Position numbers and translations under genes: made by a program. This document shows, piece after piece, positions 45,189 through 54,730 of a stretch of DNA of 64,000 nt (positions within the stretch are counted from its first letter, which is position 1; every line of letters begins with the position of its first letter). Origin of the DNA: Gambelia wislizenii (taxonomy: Eukaryota > Chordata > Lepidosauria > Squamata > Crotaphytidae); the NCBI GenBank assembly GCA_030847615.1, contig JAUMIR010000002.1, positions 239,339,809 to 239,403,808 of the forward strand. The letters run 5' to 3'. The notes below the pieces were generated by a model. It searched no databases. It saw only the letters and a program-made list of their open reading frames with translations, and had not been told where the DNA came from.

Positions 45189-45791
45189 CAGTTGTCCCTT
45201 CATATTTGCTGGGGTTTGGTTCCAGGACCCTCTGTGGATACCAAAATCTGTAAATACTCAAGTCCCATTATATGCTATCTCTCTCTGGCTTTTCTTCGCA
45301 AATGAAGATTCAGGAAGGACTCATCCCGCGCTTTCTGCAAGCACACTGATGACTAAAAAGGCCAATCTGAGATAAACAAGTCCGGTTGCAGAAAGCACAG
45401 CAGAAGGTCTCCTTGGGTGATGTTTCCGGGTTATGATTCTTTCTGCATTGTCGTTTCTTTTCAAGACTTGTTCGCCGTGAGTTCTCAAATAAGGCTGCAG
45501 CATTGTGGATAGTGCGTCTCCATGCCTCCCGATGTGAGGCCAGGGTGGACCATTGTTGGTGATCAATTTGGCTGAGCCTGAGATGTTGTTTCAGGGAGTC
45601 CTTGTATCACTGTTTTGGAGCGCCCCTCTTACACTGACCCGTGGTGAGTTCATGGCACAGCAAAATGGTGTTCCTTATATAAGATGGCAAAATCAAGGTT
45701 TGCTTTTGGATTACTATTTTTTAAAAATATTTTCAAGCTGTGAATACTTAAATCCGTAGATACCAAATCCATAGATACGGAGGGACAGCTG
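45189..45791. mobile_element. Tigger-like MITE with a nested LINE fragment
   Basis: Ends CAGTTGTCCCTTCATATTTG and (reverse) ATACGGAGGGACAGCTG, with TA on both sides (45187-45188 and 45792-45793). The interior matches the copy at 42067 until 45275, then again from 45651, so about 375 bp of foreign sequence lie inside. Confidence 0.85.
45276..45650 (-). pseudogene. Non-LTR retrotransposon C-terminal fragment
   Basis: The minus strand encodes KRGAPKQ, a stop, then YKDSLKQHLRLSQIDHQQW, STLASHREAWRRTIHNAA and a C-terminal zinc-finger-like CAFCNRTCLSQIGL followed by a frameshift before an H..C pair. This order (RGxPxxRYKD, W..A..R..WR, then a C2H2 finger) is found at the C-terminus of several endonuclease-type LINEs. 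I cannot name the clade with confidence. Confidence 0.65.
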
Positions 45792-45793
45792 TA

Positions 45794-46299
45794 TGTTAAA
45801 AGTCTTGCTATGAATTGGCCCGTTGCCAAGTTCTACTGTCAGGTAACAAGTAAATGGACAACAGCTTTTATGAAAGTTATTTTTTGGATTGCAACACACA
45901 GAATGCCATTATAATTCTAGGAACTGTAACCCAAGCCTAACTTTCTCAAGCTCTGGTAGTCAGATGTATTTGCACAGAAAACAGTAACTCAGGGAAGAGC
46001 AGAATCCCATGACACCAGACTTATAGGCTATTGTTTTGGATTTGTACTTGTAGGAGAAAAGGAAACCTTGGGATAAGCTTATCAGGAGTGAATGGTCTAT
46101 TAATGGGACACCTGAATTCAAATTTCAAACTTGGGATCAGGTTCCTTCAGTAATCAGATGTTTGTATTTTTAAGGGATAACAGATATTCCATTGTGTAAG
46201 AATCAGCATCTTAAATAGAGGGGTGATTGGGGAGATGTGTAGCTTAAAGGTACACCATATGTTTTCTGTACAGAGCGGCCTACATTTCAGTCCTTAACA
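45794..46299. other. Unique sequence
   Basis: Nothing recognised. Confidence 0.35.
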
Positions 46300-46447
46300 A
46301 TGGAATACGCTGCTTGGGAGTGTGGTGGAGTCTCCTTCTTTGGAGGTTTTTAAACTGAGGCTGGATGGCCATCTGTCGGGAATTATTTGATTGTGTATTC
46401 CTGCATGGCAGAATGGGGTTGGGCTGGATGGCACTTGTGGTCTCTTT
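46300..46447 (+). mobile_element. CR1 LINE 3' end
   Basis: AATGGAATACGCTGCTTGGG, GAGTCTCCTTCTTTGGAGGT, GAGGCTGGATGGCCATCTGT, and GGCTGGATGGCACTTGTGGT. A short 5'-truncated CR1 tail. Confidence 0.85.
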
Positions 46448-46856
46448 GATTACCCAGGCATGTATGGGGATTTGGGAAACCAAAGTCTAAACGGATGAGA
46501 GGCTGATAACTACTGTCCAAGAGAATCACTGCCAGCTTTTTTTTAAATGAAGAAAGCCAATCTTCTTATAATCAGGAGATGGTCAGAATGGGGGAAGAAA
46601 CAACCTGTTGTGCCTGTGAGGATACAAAATTGATAGCACACTAGTATCAAAATCAAAGTCTTTCGAACTAAAAAAAAACTGTGTTTGTTAGATGTTCAAA
46701 TCTTAGCTTGCTGTGTCTGAGTTTTTTCAGCCATGTGTTTTCCACTTTGGAGAAGGTTCTCTGGCATTGACTTGTGCTTCTTGTGTTTTGTGTAGCACTG
46801 ATCGATAAATTAAAGCTGGTCACTTTAAGTGTTAAATCACTTTAAGTGTTAATTAA

Positions 46857-46990
46857 TGTTGGAAAATCAAGCATTCTCTCTCCCCCACTTTCATTCTTGT
46901 TAGAGCAATTGGGGATTTTAGATAATATAGGCCCATCCCTGCATGCCTATGCTCATCCTGAGTTCAGCCTTTTCTTCCACCTGGAAAACA
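46857..46990 (+). mobile_element. Copia-type LTR fragment, family B
   Basis: Starts TGTTGGAAAATCAAGCATTC and keeps similarity to the family B LTRs to about CCCTGCATGCC (46955). The similarity fades beyond 46990. No second end was found. Confidence 0.6.
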
Positions 46991-47249
46991 TCCATCAATT
47001 TGAGGGACATTGCATGAAAAGATTACATCACAGCATGCCAGAAAAATAGGATAAATCTGGATGCTAATACAACCCATACATATTCCAGTAGTTTCTAGGC
47101 TGCCAGTTGCAGAAGATGATTTTGTCCCTTAAAGTACACATCATTGTATCATACCTTGTGAAATATGAGTACAGTTGTCCCTCCACATTCGCGGACTTGA
47201 GATTCGCGGTTTTGATTATTCGCGGTTTTGGGAGGGCCCCCCCGGGCCC

Positions 47250-50200
47250 CCACAAAACCGCGACACGGGGCCACCGGAGGCCCCGTGAAAGCCCTGGGAG
47301 GGAGCGGGGAGGGCCGGGGAGACCTCCACGGGGCCTTCGGAGACCCTCCGGAGGCCCCGCGAAGGCCTTGGAAGGGAGGGGGGAGGGCTGGGGAGGCCTC
47401 CGCGGGGCCTTCGGAGACCCTCCGGAGCCCCCGCGAAGGCCTTGGGAGGGAGGGGGAGGGCCAGGGAGGCCCTCACGGGGCCCCCGGAGATGCTCCGGAG
47501 GCCCCACGAAGGCCTGGGGACGGGGTGGGGAGGTCTGGGGAGGCGAACCTGGGGCCTCCGGAGACGCTCCGGAGGCCCCACGAAGGCCTGGGGACGGGGT
47601 GGGGAGGGCTGGGGAGGCGATCCTGGGGCCTCCGGAGACGCTCCGGAGACCCCAGGAAGGCCTGGGGAGGGCTGGGGAGGCGATCCTGGGGCCTCCGGAG
47701 ACGCTCCGGAGGCCCCAGGAAGGCCTGAGGACGGGGTGGGGAGGGCTGGGGAGGCGATCCTGGGGCCTCCGGAGACGCTCCGGGGGCCCCAGGAAGGCCT
47801 GGGGAGGGCTGGGGAGACGCTCCGGAGGCCCCAGGAAGGCCTGAGGACGGGGTGGGGAGGGCTGAGGAGGCGATCCTGGGGCCTCCGGAGATGCTCTGGA
47901 GGCCCCAGGAAGGCCTGAGGACAGGGTGGGGAGGGCTGGGGAGGCGAACCTGGGGCCTCCGGAGACGCTCCGGAGGCCCCAGAAAGGCCTGGGGACGGGG
48001 TGGGGAGGGCTGGGGAGGCGATCCTGGGGCCTCCGGAGACGCTCCGGAGGCCCCACGAAGGCCTGGGGACGGGGTGGGGAGGGCTGGGGAGGCGATCCTG
48101 GGGCCTCCGGAGATGCTCCGGAGGCCCCAGGAAGGCTTGGGGACGGGGTGGGGAGGGGTGGGGAGGCGATCCTGGGGCCTCCGGAGATGCTCCGGAGGCC
48201 CCACGAAGGCCTGGGGAGGGCTGGGGAGGCGATCCTGGGGCCTCCAGAGACGCTCCGGAGGCCCCAGGAAGGCCTGAGGACGGGGTGGGGAGGGCTGGGG
48301 AGGCGATCCTGGGGCCTCCGGAGACGCTCCGGGGGCCCCAGGAAGGCCTGGGGAGGGCTGGGGAGACGCTCCGGAGGCCCCAGGAAGGCCTGAGGACGGG
48401 GTGGGGAGGGCTGGGGAGGCGATCCTGGGGCCTCCGGAGACGCTCCGGGGGCCCCAGGAAGGCCTGGGGAGGGCTGGGGAGACGCTCCGGAGGCCCCAGG
48501 AAGGCCTGAGGACAGGGTGGGGAGGGCTGGGGAGGCGAACCTGGGGCCTCCGGAGACGCTCCGGAGGCCCCAGAAAGGCCTGGGGACGGGGTGGGGAGGG
48601 CTGGGGAGGCGATCCTGGGGCCTCCGGAGACGCTCCGGAGGCCCCACGAAGGCCTGGGGACGGGGTGGGGAGGGCTGGGGAGGCGATCCTGGGGCCTCCG
48701 GAGATGCTCCGGAGGCCCCAGGAATGCTTGGGGACGGGGTGGGGAGGGGTGGGGAGGCGATCCTGGGGCCTCCGGAGACGCTCCGGAGGCCCCAGGAAGG
48801 CCTGAGGACGGGGTGGGGAGGGCTGGGGAGGCGAACCTGGGGCCTCCGGAGACGCTCCGGAGGCCCCAGAAAGGCCTGGGGACGGGGTGGGGAGGGCTGG
48901 GGAGGCGATCCTGGGGCCTCCGGAGACGCTCCGGAGGCCCCACGAAGGCCTGGGGACGGGGTGGGGAGGGCTGGGGAGGCGATCCTGGGGCCTCCGGAGA
49001 TGCTCCGGAGGCCCCAGGAAGGCTTGGGGACGGGGTGGGGAGGGGTGGGGAGGCGATCCTGGGGCCTCCGGAGATGCTCCGGAGGCCCCACGAAGGCCTG
49101 GGGAGGGCTGGGGAGGCGATCCTGGGGCCTCCAGAGACGCTCCGGAGGCCCCAGGAAGGCCTGAGGACGGGGTGGGGAGGGCTGGGGAGGCGATCCTGGG
49201 GCCTCCGGAGACGCTCCGGGGGCCCCAGGAAGGCCTGGGGAGGGCTGGGGAGACGCTCCGGAGGCCCCAGGAAGGCCTGAGGACGGGGTGGGGAGGGCTG
49301 AGGAGGCGATCCTGGGGCCTCCGGAGATGCTCTGGAGGCCCCAGGAAGGCCTGAGGACAGGGTGGGGAGGGCTGGGGAGGCGAACCTGGGGCCTCCGGAG
49401 ACGCTCCGGAGGCCCCAGAAAGGCCTGGGGACGGGGTGGGGAGGGCTGGGGAGGCGATCCTGGGGCCTCCGGAGACGCTCCGGAGGCCCCACGAAGGCCT
49501 GGGGACGGGGTGGGGAGGGCTGGGGAGGCGATCCTGGGGCCTCCGGAGATGCTCCGGAGGCCCCAGGAATGCTTGGGGACGGGGTGGGGAGGGGTGGGGA
49601 GGCGATCCTGGGGCCTCCGGAGACGCTCCGGAGGCCCCAGGAAGGCCTGGGGAGGGCTGGGGAGGCGATCCTGGGGCCTCCAGAGACGCTCCGGAGGCCC
49701 CAGGAAGGCCTGGGGAGGGCTGGGGAGGCGATCCTGGGGCCTCCGGAGCGTCTCCGGAGGCCCCAGGAAGGCTTGGGGACGGGGTGGGGAGGGCTTGGGA
49801 GGCGATCCTGGGGCCTCCGGAGACGCTCCGGAGGCCCCAGGAAGGCCTGAGGACGGGGTGGGGAGGGCTGAGGAGGCGATCCTGGGGCCTCCGGAGACGC
49901 TCCGGAGGCCCCAGGAAGGCCTGAGGACGGGGTGGGGAGGGCTGGGGAGGCGAACCTGGGGCCTCCGGAGACGCTCCGGAGGCCCCAGAAAGGCCTGGGG
50001 ACGGGGTGGGGAGGGCTGGGGAGGCGATTCTGGGGCCTCCGGAGATGCTCCAGAGGCCCCACGAAGGCCTGGGGACGGGGTGGGGAGGGCTGGGGAGGCG
50101 ATCCTGGGGCCTCCGGAGACGCTCCGGAGGCCCCACGAAGGCCTGGGGAGGGCTGGGGAGGCGATCCTGGGGCCTCCGGAGACGCTCCGGAGGCCCCACG

Positions 50201-53200
50201 AAGGCCTGGGGAGGGCTGGGGAGGCGATCCTGGGGCCTCCAGAGACGCTCCGGAGGCCCCAGGAAGGCCTGGGGAGGGCTGGGGAGGCGATCCTGGGGCC
50301 TCCGGAGCGTCTCCGGAGGCCCCAGAAAGGCTTGGGGACGGGGTGGGGAGGGCTTGGGAGGCGATCCTGGGGCCTCCGGAGACGCTCCGGAGGCCCCAGA
50401 AAGGCCTGAGGACGGGGTGGGGAGGGCTGGGGAGGCGATCCTGGGGCCTCCGGAGACGCTCCGGAGGCCCCAGGAAGGCCTGAGGACGGGGTGGGGAGGG
50501 CTGGGGAGGCGATCCTGGGGCCTCCGGAGACGCTCCGGAGGCCCCAGAAAGGCCTGGGGACGGGGTGGGGAGGGCTGGGGAGGCGATCCTGGGGCCTCCG
50601 GAGACGCTCCAGAGGCCCCACGAAGGCCTGGGGAGGGCTGGGGAGGCGATCCTGGGGCCTCCGGAGACGCTCCGGAGGCCCCACGAAGGCCTGGGGAGGG
50701 CTGGGGAGGCGATCCTGGGGCCTCCAGAGACGCTCCGGAGGCCCCAGGAAGGCCTGAGGACGGGGTGGGGAGGGCTGAGGAGGCGATCCTGGGGCCTCCG
50801 GAGACGCTCCGGAGGCCCCAGGAAGGCCTGAGGACGGGGTGGGGAGGGCTGGGGAGGCGAACCTGGGGTCTCCGGAGACGCTCCGGAGGCCCCAGAAAGG
50901 CCTGGGGACGGGGTGGGGAGGGCTGGGGAGGCGATCCTGGGGCCTCCGGAGATGCTCCGGAGGCCCCACGAAGGCCTGGGGACGGGGTGGGGAGGGCTGG
51001 GGAGGCGATCCTGGGGCCTCCGGAGACGCTCCGGAGGCCCCACGAAGGCCTGGGGAGGGCTGGGGAGGCGATCCTGGGGCCTCCGGAGACGCTCCGGAGG
51101 CCCCACGAAGGCCTGGGGATGGGGTGGGGAGGACTGGGGAGGCGAAACTGGGGCCTCCGGAGATGCTCCGGAGGCCCCAGGAAGGCCTGAGGACGGGGTG
51201 GGGAGGGCTGGGGAGGCGATCCTGGGGCCTCCGGAGACGCTCCGGAGGCCCCAGGAAGGCTTGGGGACGGGGTGGGGAGGGGTGGGGAGGCGATCCTGGG
51301 GCCTCCGGAGACGCTCCGGAGGCCCCAGGAAGGCCTGGGGAGGGCTGGGGAGGCGATCCTGGGGCCTCCAGAGACGCTCCGGAGGCCCCAGGAAGGCCTG
51401 GGGAGGGCTGGGGAGGCGATCCTGGGGCCTCCGGAGCGTCTCCGGAGGCCCCAGGAAGGCTTGGGGACGGGGTGGGGAGGGCTTGGGAGGCGATCCTGGG
51501 GCCTCCGGAGACGCTCCGGAGGCCCCAGGAAGGCCTGAGGACGGGGTGGGGAGGGCTGAGGAGGCGATCCTGGGGCCTCCGGAGACGCTCCGGAGGCCCC
51601 AGGAAGGCCTGAGGACGGGGTGGGGAGGGCTGGGGAGGCGAACCTGGGGTCTCCGGAGACGCTCCGGAGGCCCCAGAAAGGCCTGGGGACGGGGTGGGGA
51701 GGGCTGGGGAGGCGATCCTGGGGCCTCCGGAGATGCTCCGGAGGCCCCACGAAGGCCTGGGGACGGGGTGGGGAGGGCTGGGGAGGCGATCCTGGGGCCT
51801 CCGGAGACGCTCCGGAGGCCCCACGAAGGCCTGGGGAGGGCTGGGGAGGCGATCCTGGGGCCTCCGGAGACGCTCCGGAGGCCCCACGAAGGCCTGGGGA
51901 TGGGGTGGGGAGGACTGGGGAGGCGAAACTGGGGCCTCCGGAGATGCTCCGGAGGCCCCAGGAAGGCCTGAGGACGGGGTGGGGAGGGCTGGGGAGGCGA
52001 TCCTGGGGCCTCCGGAGACGCTCCGGAGGCCCCAGGAAGGCTTGGGGACGGGGTGGGGAGGGGTGGGGAGGCGATCCTGGGGCCTCCGGAGACGCTCCGG
52101 AGGCCCCAGGAAGGCCTGGGGAGGGCTGGGGAGGCGATCCTGGGGCCTCCAGAGACGCTCCGGAGGCCCCAGGAAGGCCTGGGGAGGGCTGGGGAGGCGA
52201 TCCTGGGGCCTCCGGAGCGTCTCCGGAGGCCCCAGGAAGGCTTGGGGACGGGGTGGGGAGGGCTTGGGAGGCGATCCTGGGGCCTCCGGAGACGCTCCGG
52301 AGGCCCCAGGAAGGCCTGAGGACGGGGTGGGGAGGGCTGAGGAGGCGATCGTGGGGCCTCCGGAGACGCTCCGGAGGCCCCAGGAAGGCCTGAGGACGGG
52401 GTGGGGAGGGCTGGGGAGGCGAACCTGGGGCCTCCGGAGACGCTCCGGAGGCCCCAGAAAGGCCTGGGGACGGGGTGGGGAGGGCTGGGGAGGCGATCCT
52501 GGGGCCTCTGGAGATGCTCCAGAGGCCCCACGAAGGCCTGGGGACGGGGTGGGGAGGGCTGGGGAGGCGATCCTGGGGCCTCCGGAGACGCTCCGGAGGC
52601 CCCACGAAGGCCTGGGGAGGGCTGGGGAGGCGATCCTGGGGCCTCCGGAGACGCTCCGGAGGCCCCACGAAGGCCTGGGGACGGGGTGGGGAGGGCTGGG
52701 GAGGCGATCCTGGGGCCTCCGGAGACGCTCCGGAGGCCCCAGGAAGGCCTGAGGACGGGGTGGGGAGGGCTGGGGAGGCGATCCTGGGGCCTCCGGATAT
52801 GCTCCGGAGGCCCCAGGAAGGCCTGGGGAGGGCTGGGGAGGCGATCCTGGGGCCTCCGGAGACGCTCCGGAGGCCCCAGGAAGGCCTGAGGACGGGGTGG
52901 GGAGGGCTGGGGAGGCGATCCTGGGGCCTCCGGAGACGCTCCGGAGGCCCCAGGAAGGCTTGGGGACGGGGTGGGGAGGGCTGGGGAGGCGATCCTAGGG
53001 CCTCCGGAGACGCTCCGGAGGCCCCAGGAAGGCCTGGGGACGGGGTGGGGAGGGCTGGGGAGGCGATCCTGGGGCCTCCGGAGACGCTCCGGAGGCCCCA
53101 GGAAGGCCTGAGGACGGGGTGGGGAGGGCTGGGGAGGCGATCCAGGGGCCTCCAGAGACGCTCCGGAGGCCCCACGAAGGCCTGGGGACGGGGTGGGGAG

Positions 53201-53480
53201 GGCTGGGGAGGCAATCCTGGGGCCTCCGGAGACGTTCCGGAAGCCCCACGAAGGCCTGGGGACCGGGTGGGGAGGGCTTGGTTAGGCGATCCTGGGGCCT
53301 CCCGAGACGCTCCGGAGGCCCCAAGAAGGCCTGGGGAGGGCTGGGGAGGCGATCCTGGGGCCTCCGGAGACGCTGCGGAGGCCCCAGGAAGGCCTGGGGA
53401 CGGGGTGGGGAGGGCTGGGGAGGCGATCCTGGGGCCTCTGGAGAGCTCCGGAGGCCCCAGAAAGGCTTGGGGAGGGAGGC
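47250..53480 (+). repeat. GC-rich minisatellite, 74-bp and 63-bp units
   Basis: Roughly 85-90 units. The long unit (74 bp) has CCTGAGGACGGGGTGGGGAG, then GCTGGGGAGGCGATCCTGGG, then the palindrome GCCTCCGGAG-ACG-CTCCGGAGGC, then CCCAGGAAG. The short unit (63 bp) lacks the 11 bases ACGGGGTGGGG; a few are shorter still (for example at 47808-47845). The minus strand of the unit has no stop codon in any frame, and 74 is not a multiple of three. Each reading frame is therefore open for 4.8-6.1 kb on the minus strand, giving predicted chains of 1607, 1771 and 2033 residues. These are Pro/Ser/Gly-rich repeat products and not genes. Confidence 0.95.
50831..52393 (+). repeat. Higher-order duplication of 781 bp within the array
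   Basis: The block from 50831 to 51611 is repeated almost exactly from 51612 to 52392; the translated plus-strand frames of the two blocks are the same over 257 residues. 781 equals eight 74-bp units plus three 63-bp units. Other long offsets also occur, such as matching unit order at 47852 and 49288. Confidence 0.85.
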
Positions 53481-53627
53481 GGAAGCGGGGAAAAGCGACT
53501 ATAGGGCCTCTGGAGGCCCTGTGGTCGCTTTGGCGGGGAAGGGGGAGGGCAATTGTTATTCGCGGATTTTTCACATTCGCGGGGGTCTGGGGAACCTAAC
53601 CCCCGCGAATGTGAAGGGATGACTGTA

Positions 53628-53881
53628 ATATATTCTCTCCCGCCATCTCTCAGCATGTGTATTAAACATCAGTGAAAGGAAACTCAGCCCTTTAACTTTA
53701 CAGAACCAGTTCAGCGTTCATTGCTATAACTATATGCATATCAGTTTAATATTTCATGTCTTGTAACAAAAACTGTATTAAGGGCAAGGGGACATCCTGA
53801 AGTGCTGAACTGGAAGGTGAGAGAACAGAAGAGGAAAAGAGTTTCAAAAAAGGTTCTTGCCCAACAATCCCCCCCTCATAT
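53628..53881. other. Unique sequence
   Basis: Nothing recognised between the Tigger-like end and the CR1 fragment. Confidence 0.4.
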
Positions 53882-54142
53882 TTGGGCAAACTTATCAAAT
53901 TTGCAGATGACACCAAATTAGGAGGAGTAGCTAATATCCTAGAGGACAGGATCAAAATTCAAAATGACCTGGATAGACTGGAAAGCTGGGCCAAAGCTAA
54001 CAAAATGAAATTCAATATGGAGAAATGTAAGGTACTGCACTTAGCATGGAAAAATGAAATGCATAGATATAGGATGGGGGAGACCTGGCTGAAGGAGACT
54101 ACATACGAAAAGGATCTAGGAGTCCTAGTAGACAACAAGTTG
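53882..54142 (+). pseudogene. CR1 LINE RT, left part (interrupted by copia element 2)
   Basis: Encodes the RT palm block with the catalytic FADDTKLGG, followed by LDRLESWAKANKMKF and EKCKVLHL, ending at LVDNKL where the copia element begins. It is 5'-truncated. The sequence continues in the same frame at 58235. The sister CR1 at 31343 has no insertion at the matching place. Confidence 0.9.
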
Positions 54143-54662
54143 TGTTGGGGCATAGAAAGACGTGCTGTGTCCACCACGACCACCTGCAGAGTTGTTCCAT
54201 GTCGACAGGACACCAAGGAGAAGGTTTCTGGAGAGACTTCTGCAAAAGACTTCAGGCTGAGAAGGAAAAAATTCCTTCACCCCAGCACACTGACTTGAGC
54301 TCTGGCTTGCCACATAAAGACAGCAACAAGGCCAGCCTTCACTCAACTTGAGGGCTTTAATCCTTGTTCACAGTATATTTACAGTATATATACAGAATAT
54401 AGGACAGCTGTCTCTAATACTTCTAAATCTCTCTCAGACCAACAAACTGCTTCGCCAACCACCATCCACAACAAACCCACCACAGGAGATAATTCCCATC
54501 TCCTTTTTATAGGCAGTTAAACAATGCCTGTTACATCAGGCATCTCAGATGTGCATACTCTCAAGTGCTGACTCACACACACACATGCCACTGGAGCTTA
54601 ACTACTTTCATTACTAAGCTTACAGCTCCATCTTGTGGTCACATCCATGTCATTTCCTGACA
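54143..54662 (-). repeat. Copia element 2, 3' LTR
   Basis: Forward-strand start TGTTGGGGCATAG, end CATTTCCTGACA. It pairs with the copy at 57710-58229 with no gaps. A TATA-type box lies at 54502-54513. Confidence 0.92.
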
Positions 54663-54671
54663 TTCCCCTCC
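54663..54671 (-). promoter_or_regulatory. Copia element 2 polypurine tract
   Basis: On the minus strand GGAGGGGAA lies directly before the 3' LTR. This is the expected primer for plus-strand DNA synthesis in LTR elements. Confidence 0.8.
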
Positions 54672-54730
54672 AAATGACATGTGGTGTGTCCCATGTGTCA
54701 TTTACACCTATCCTTTTATATACTGTGACC

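Larger units (their letters stand above)
47172..53625. mobile_element. Tigger-like element expanded by a tandem array
   Basis: The left end reads CAGTTGTCCCTCCACATTCG and the right end is the near reverse (CGCGAATGTGAAGGGATGACTG). TA flanks both sides (47170-47171 and 53626-53627). Next to each end lies ordinary transposon text with CpGs (TTCGCGGTTTTGATTATTCG on the left, TTATTCGCGGATTTTTCACA on the right). Between them about 6.2 kb is a GC-rich tandem repeat. The first and last units are diverged and grade into transposon sequence, so the array appears to have grown from internal sequence of the element. Confidence 0.85.

Noticed and set aside
47064..53574. Very long minus-strand open frames (1607, 1771 and 2033 codons), Pro-rich, collagen- or mucin-like at first sight
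   Set aside because: All three frames are open together, the unit length is not a multiple of three, and the composition is fully explained by the 74/63-bp tandem repeat. No start context, signal peptide or domain was found.
47107..53622. Dozens of plus-strand Gly/Arg-rich open frames in the same array
   Set aside because: They begin and end at the same place in each unit and are phase products of the repeat.
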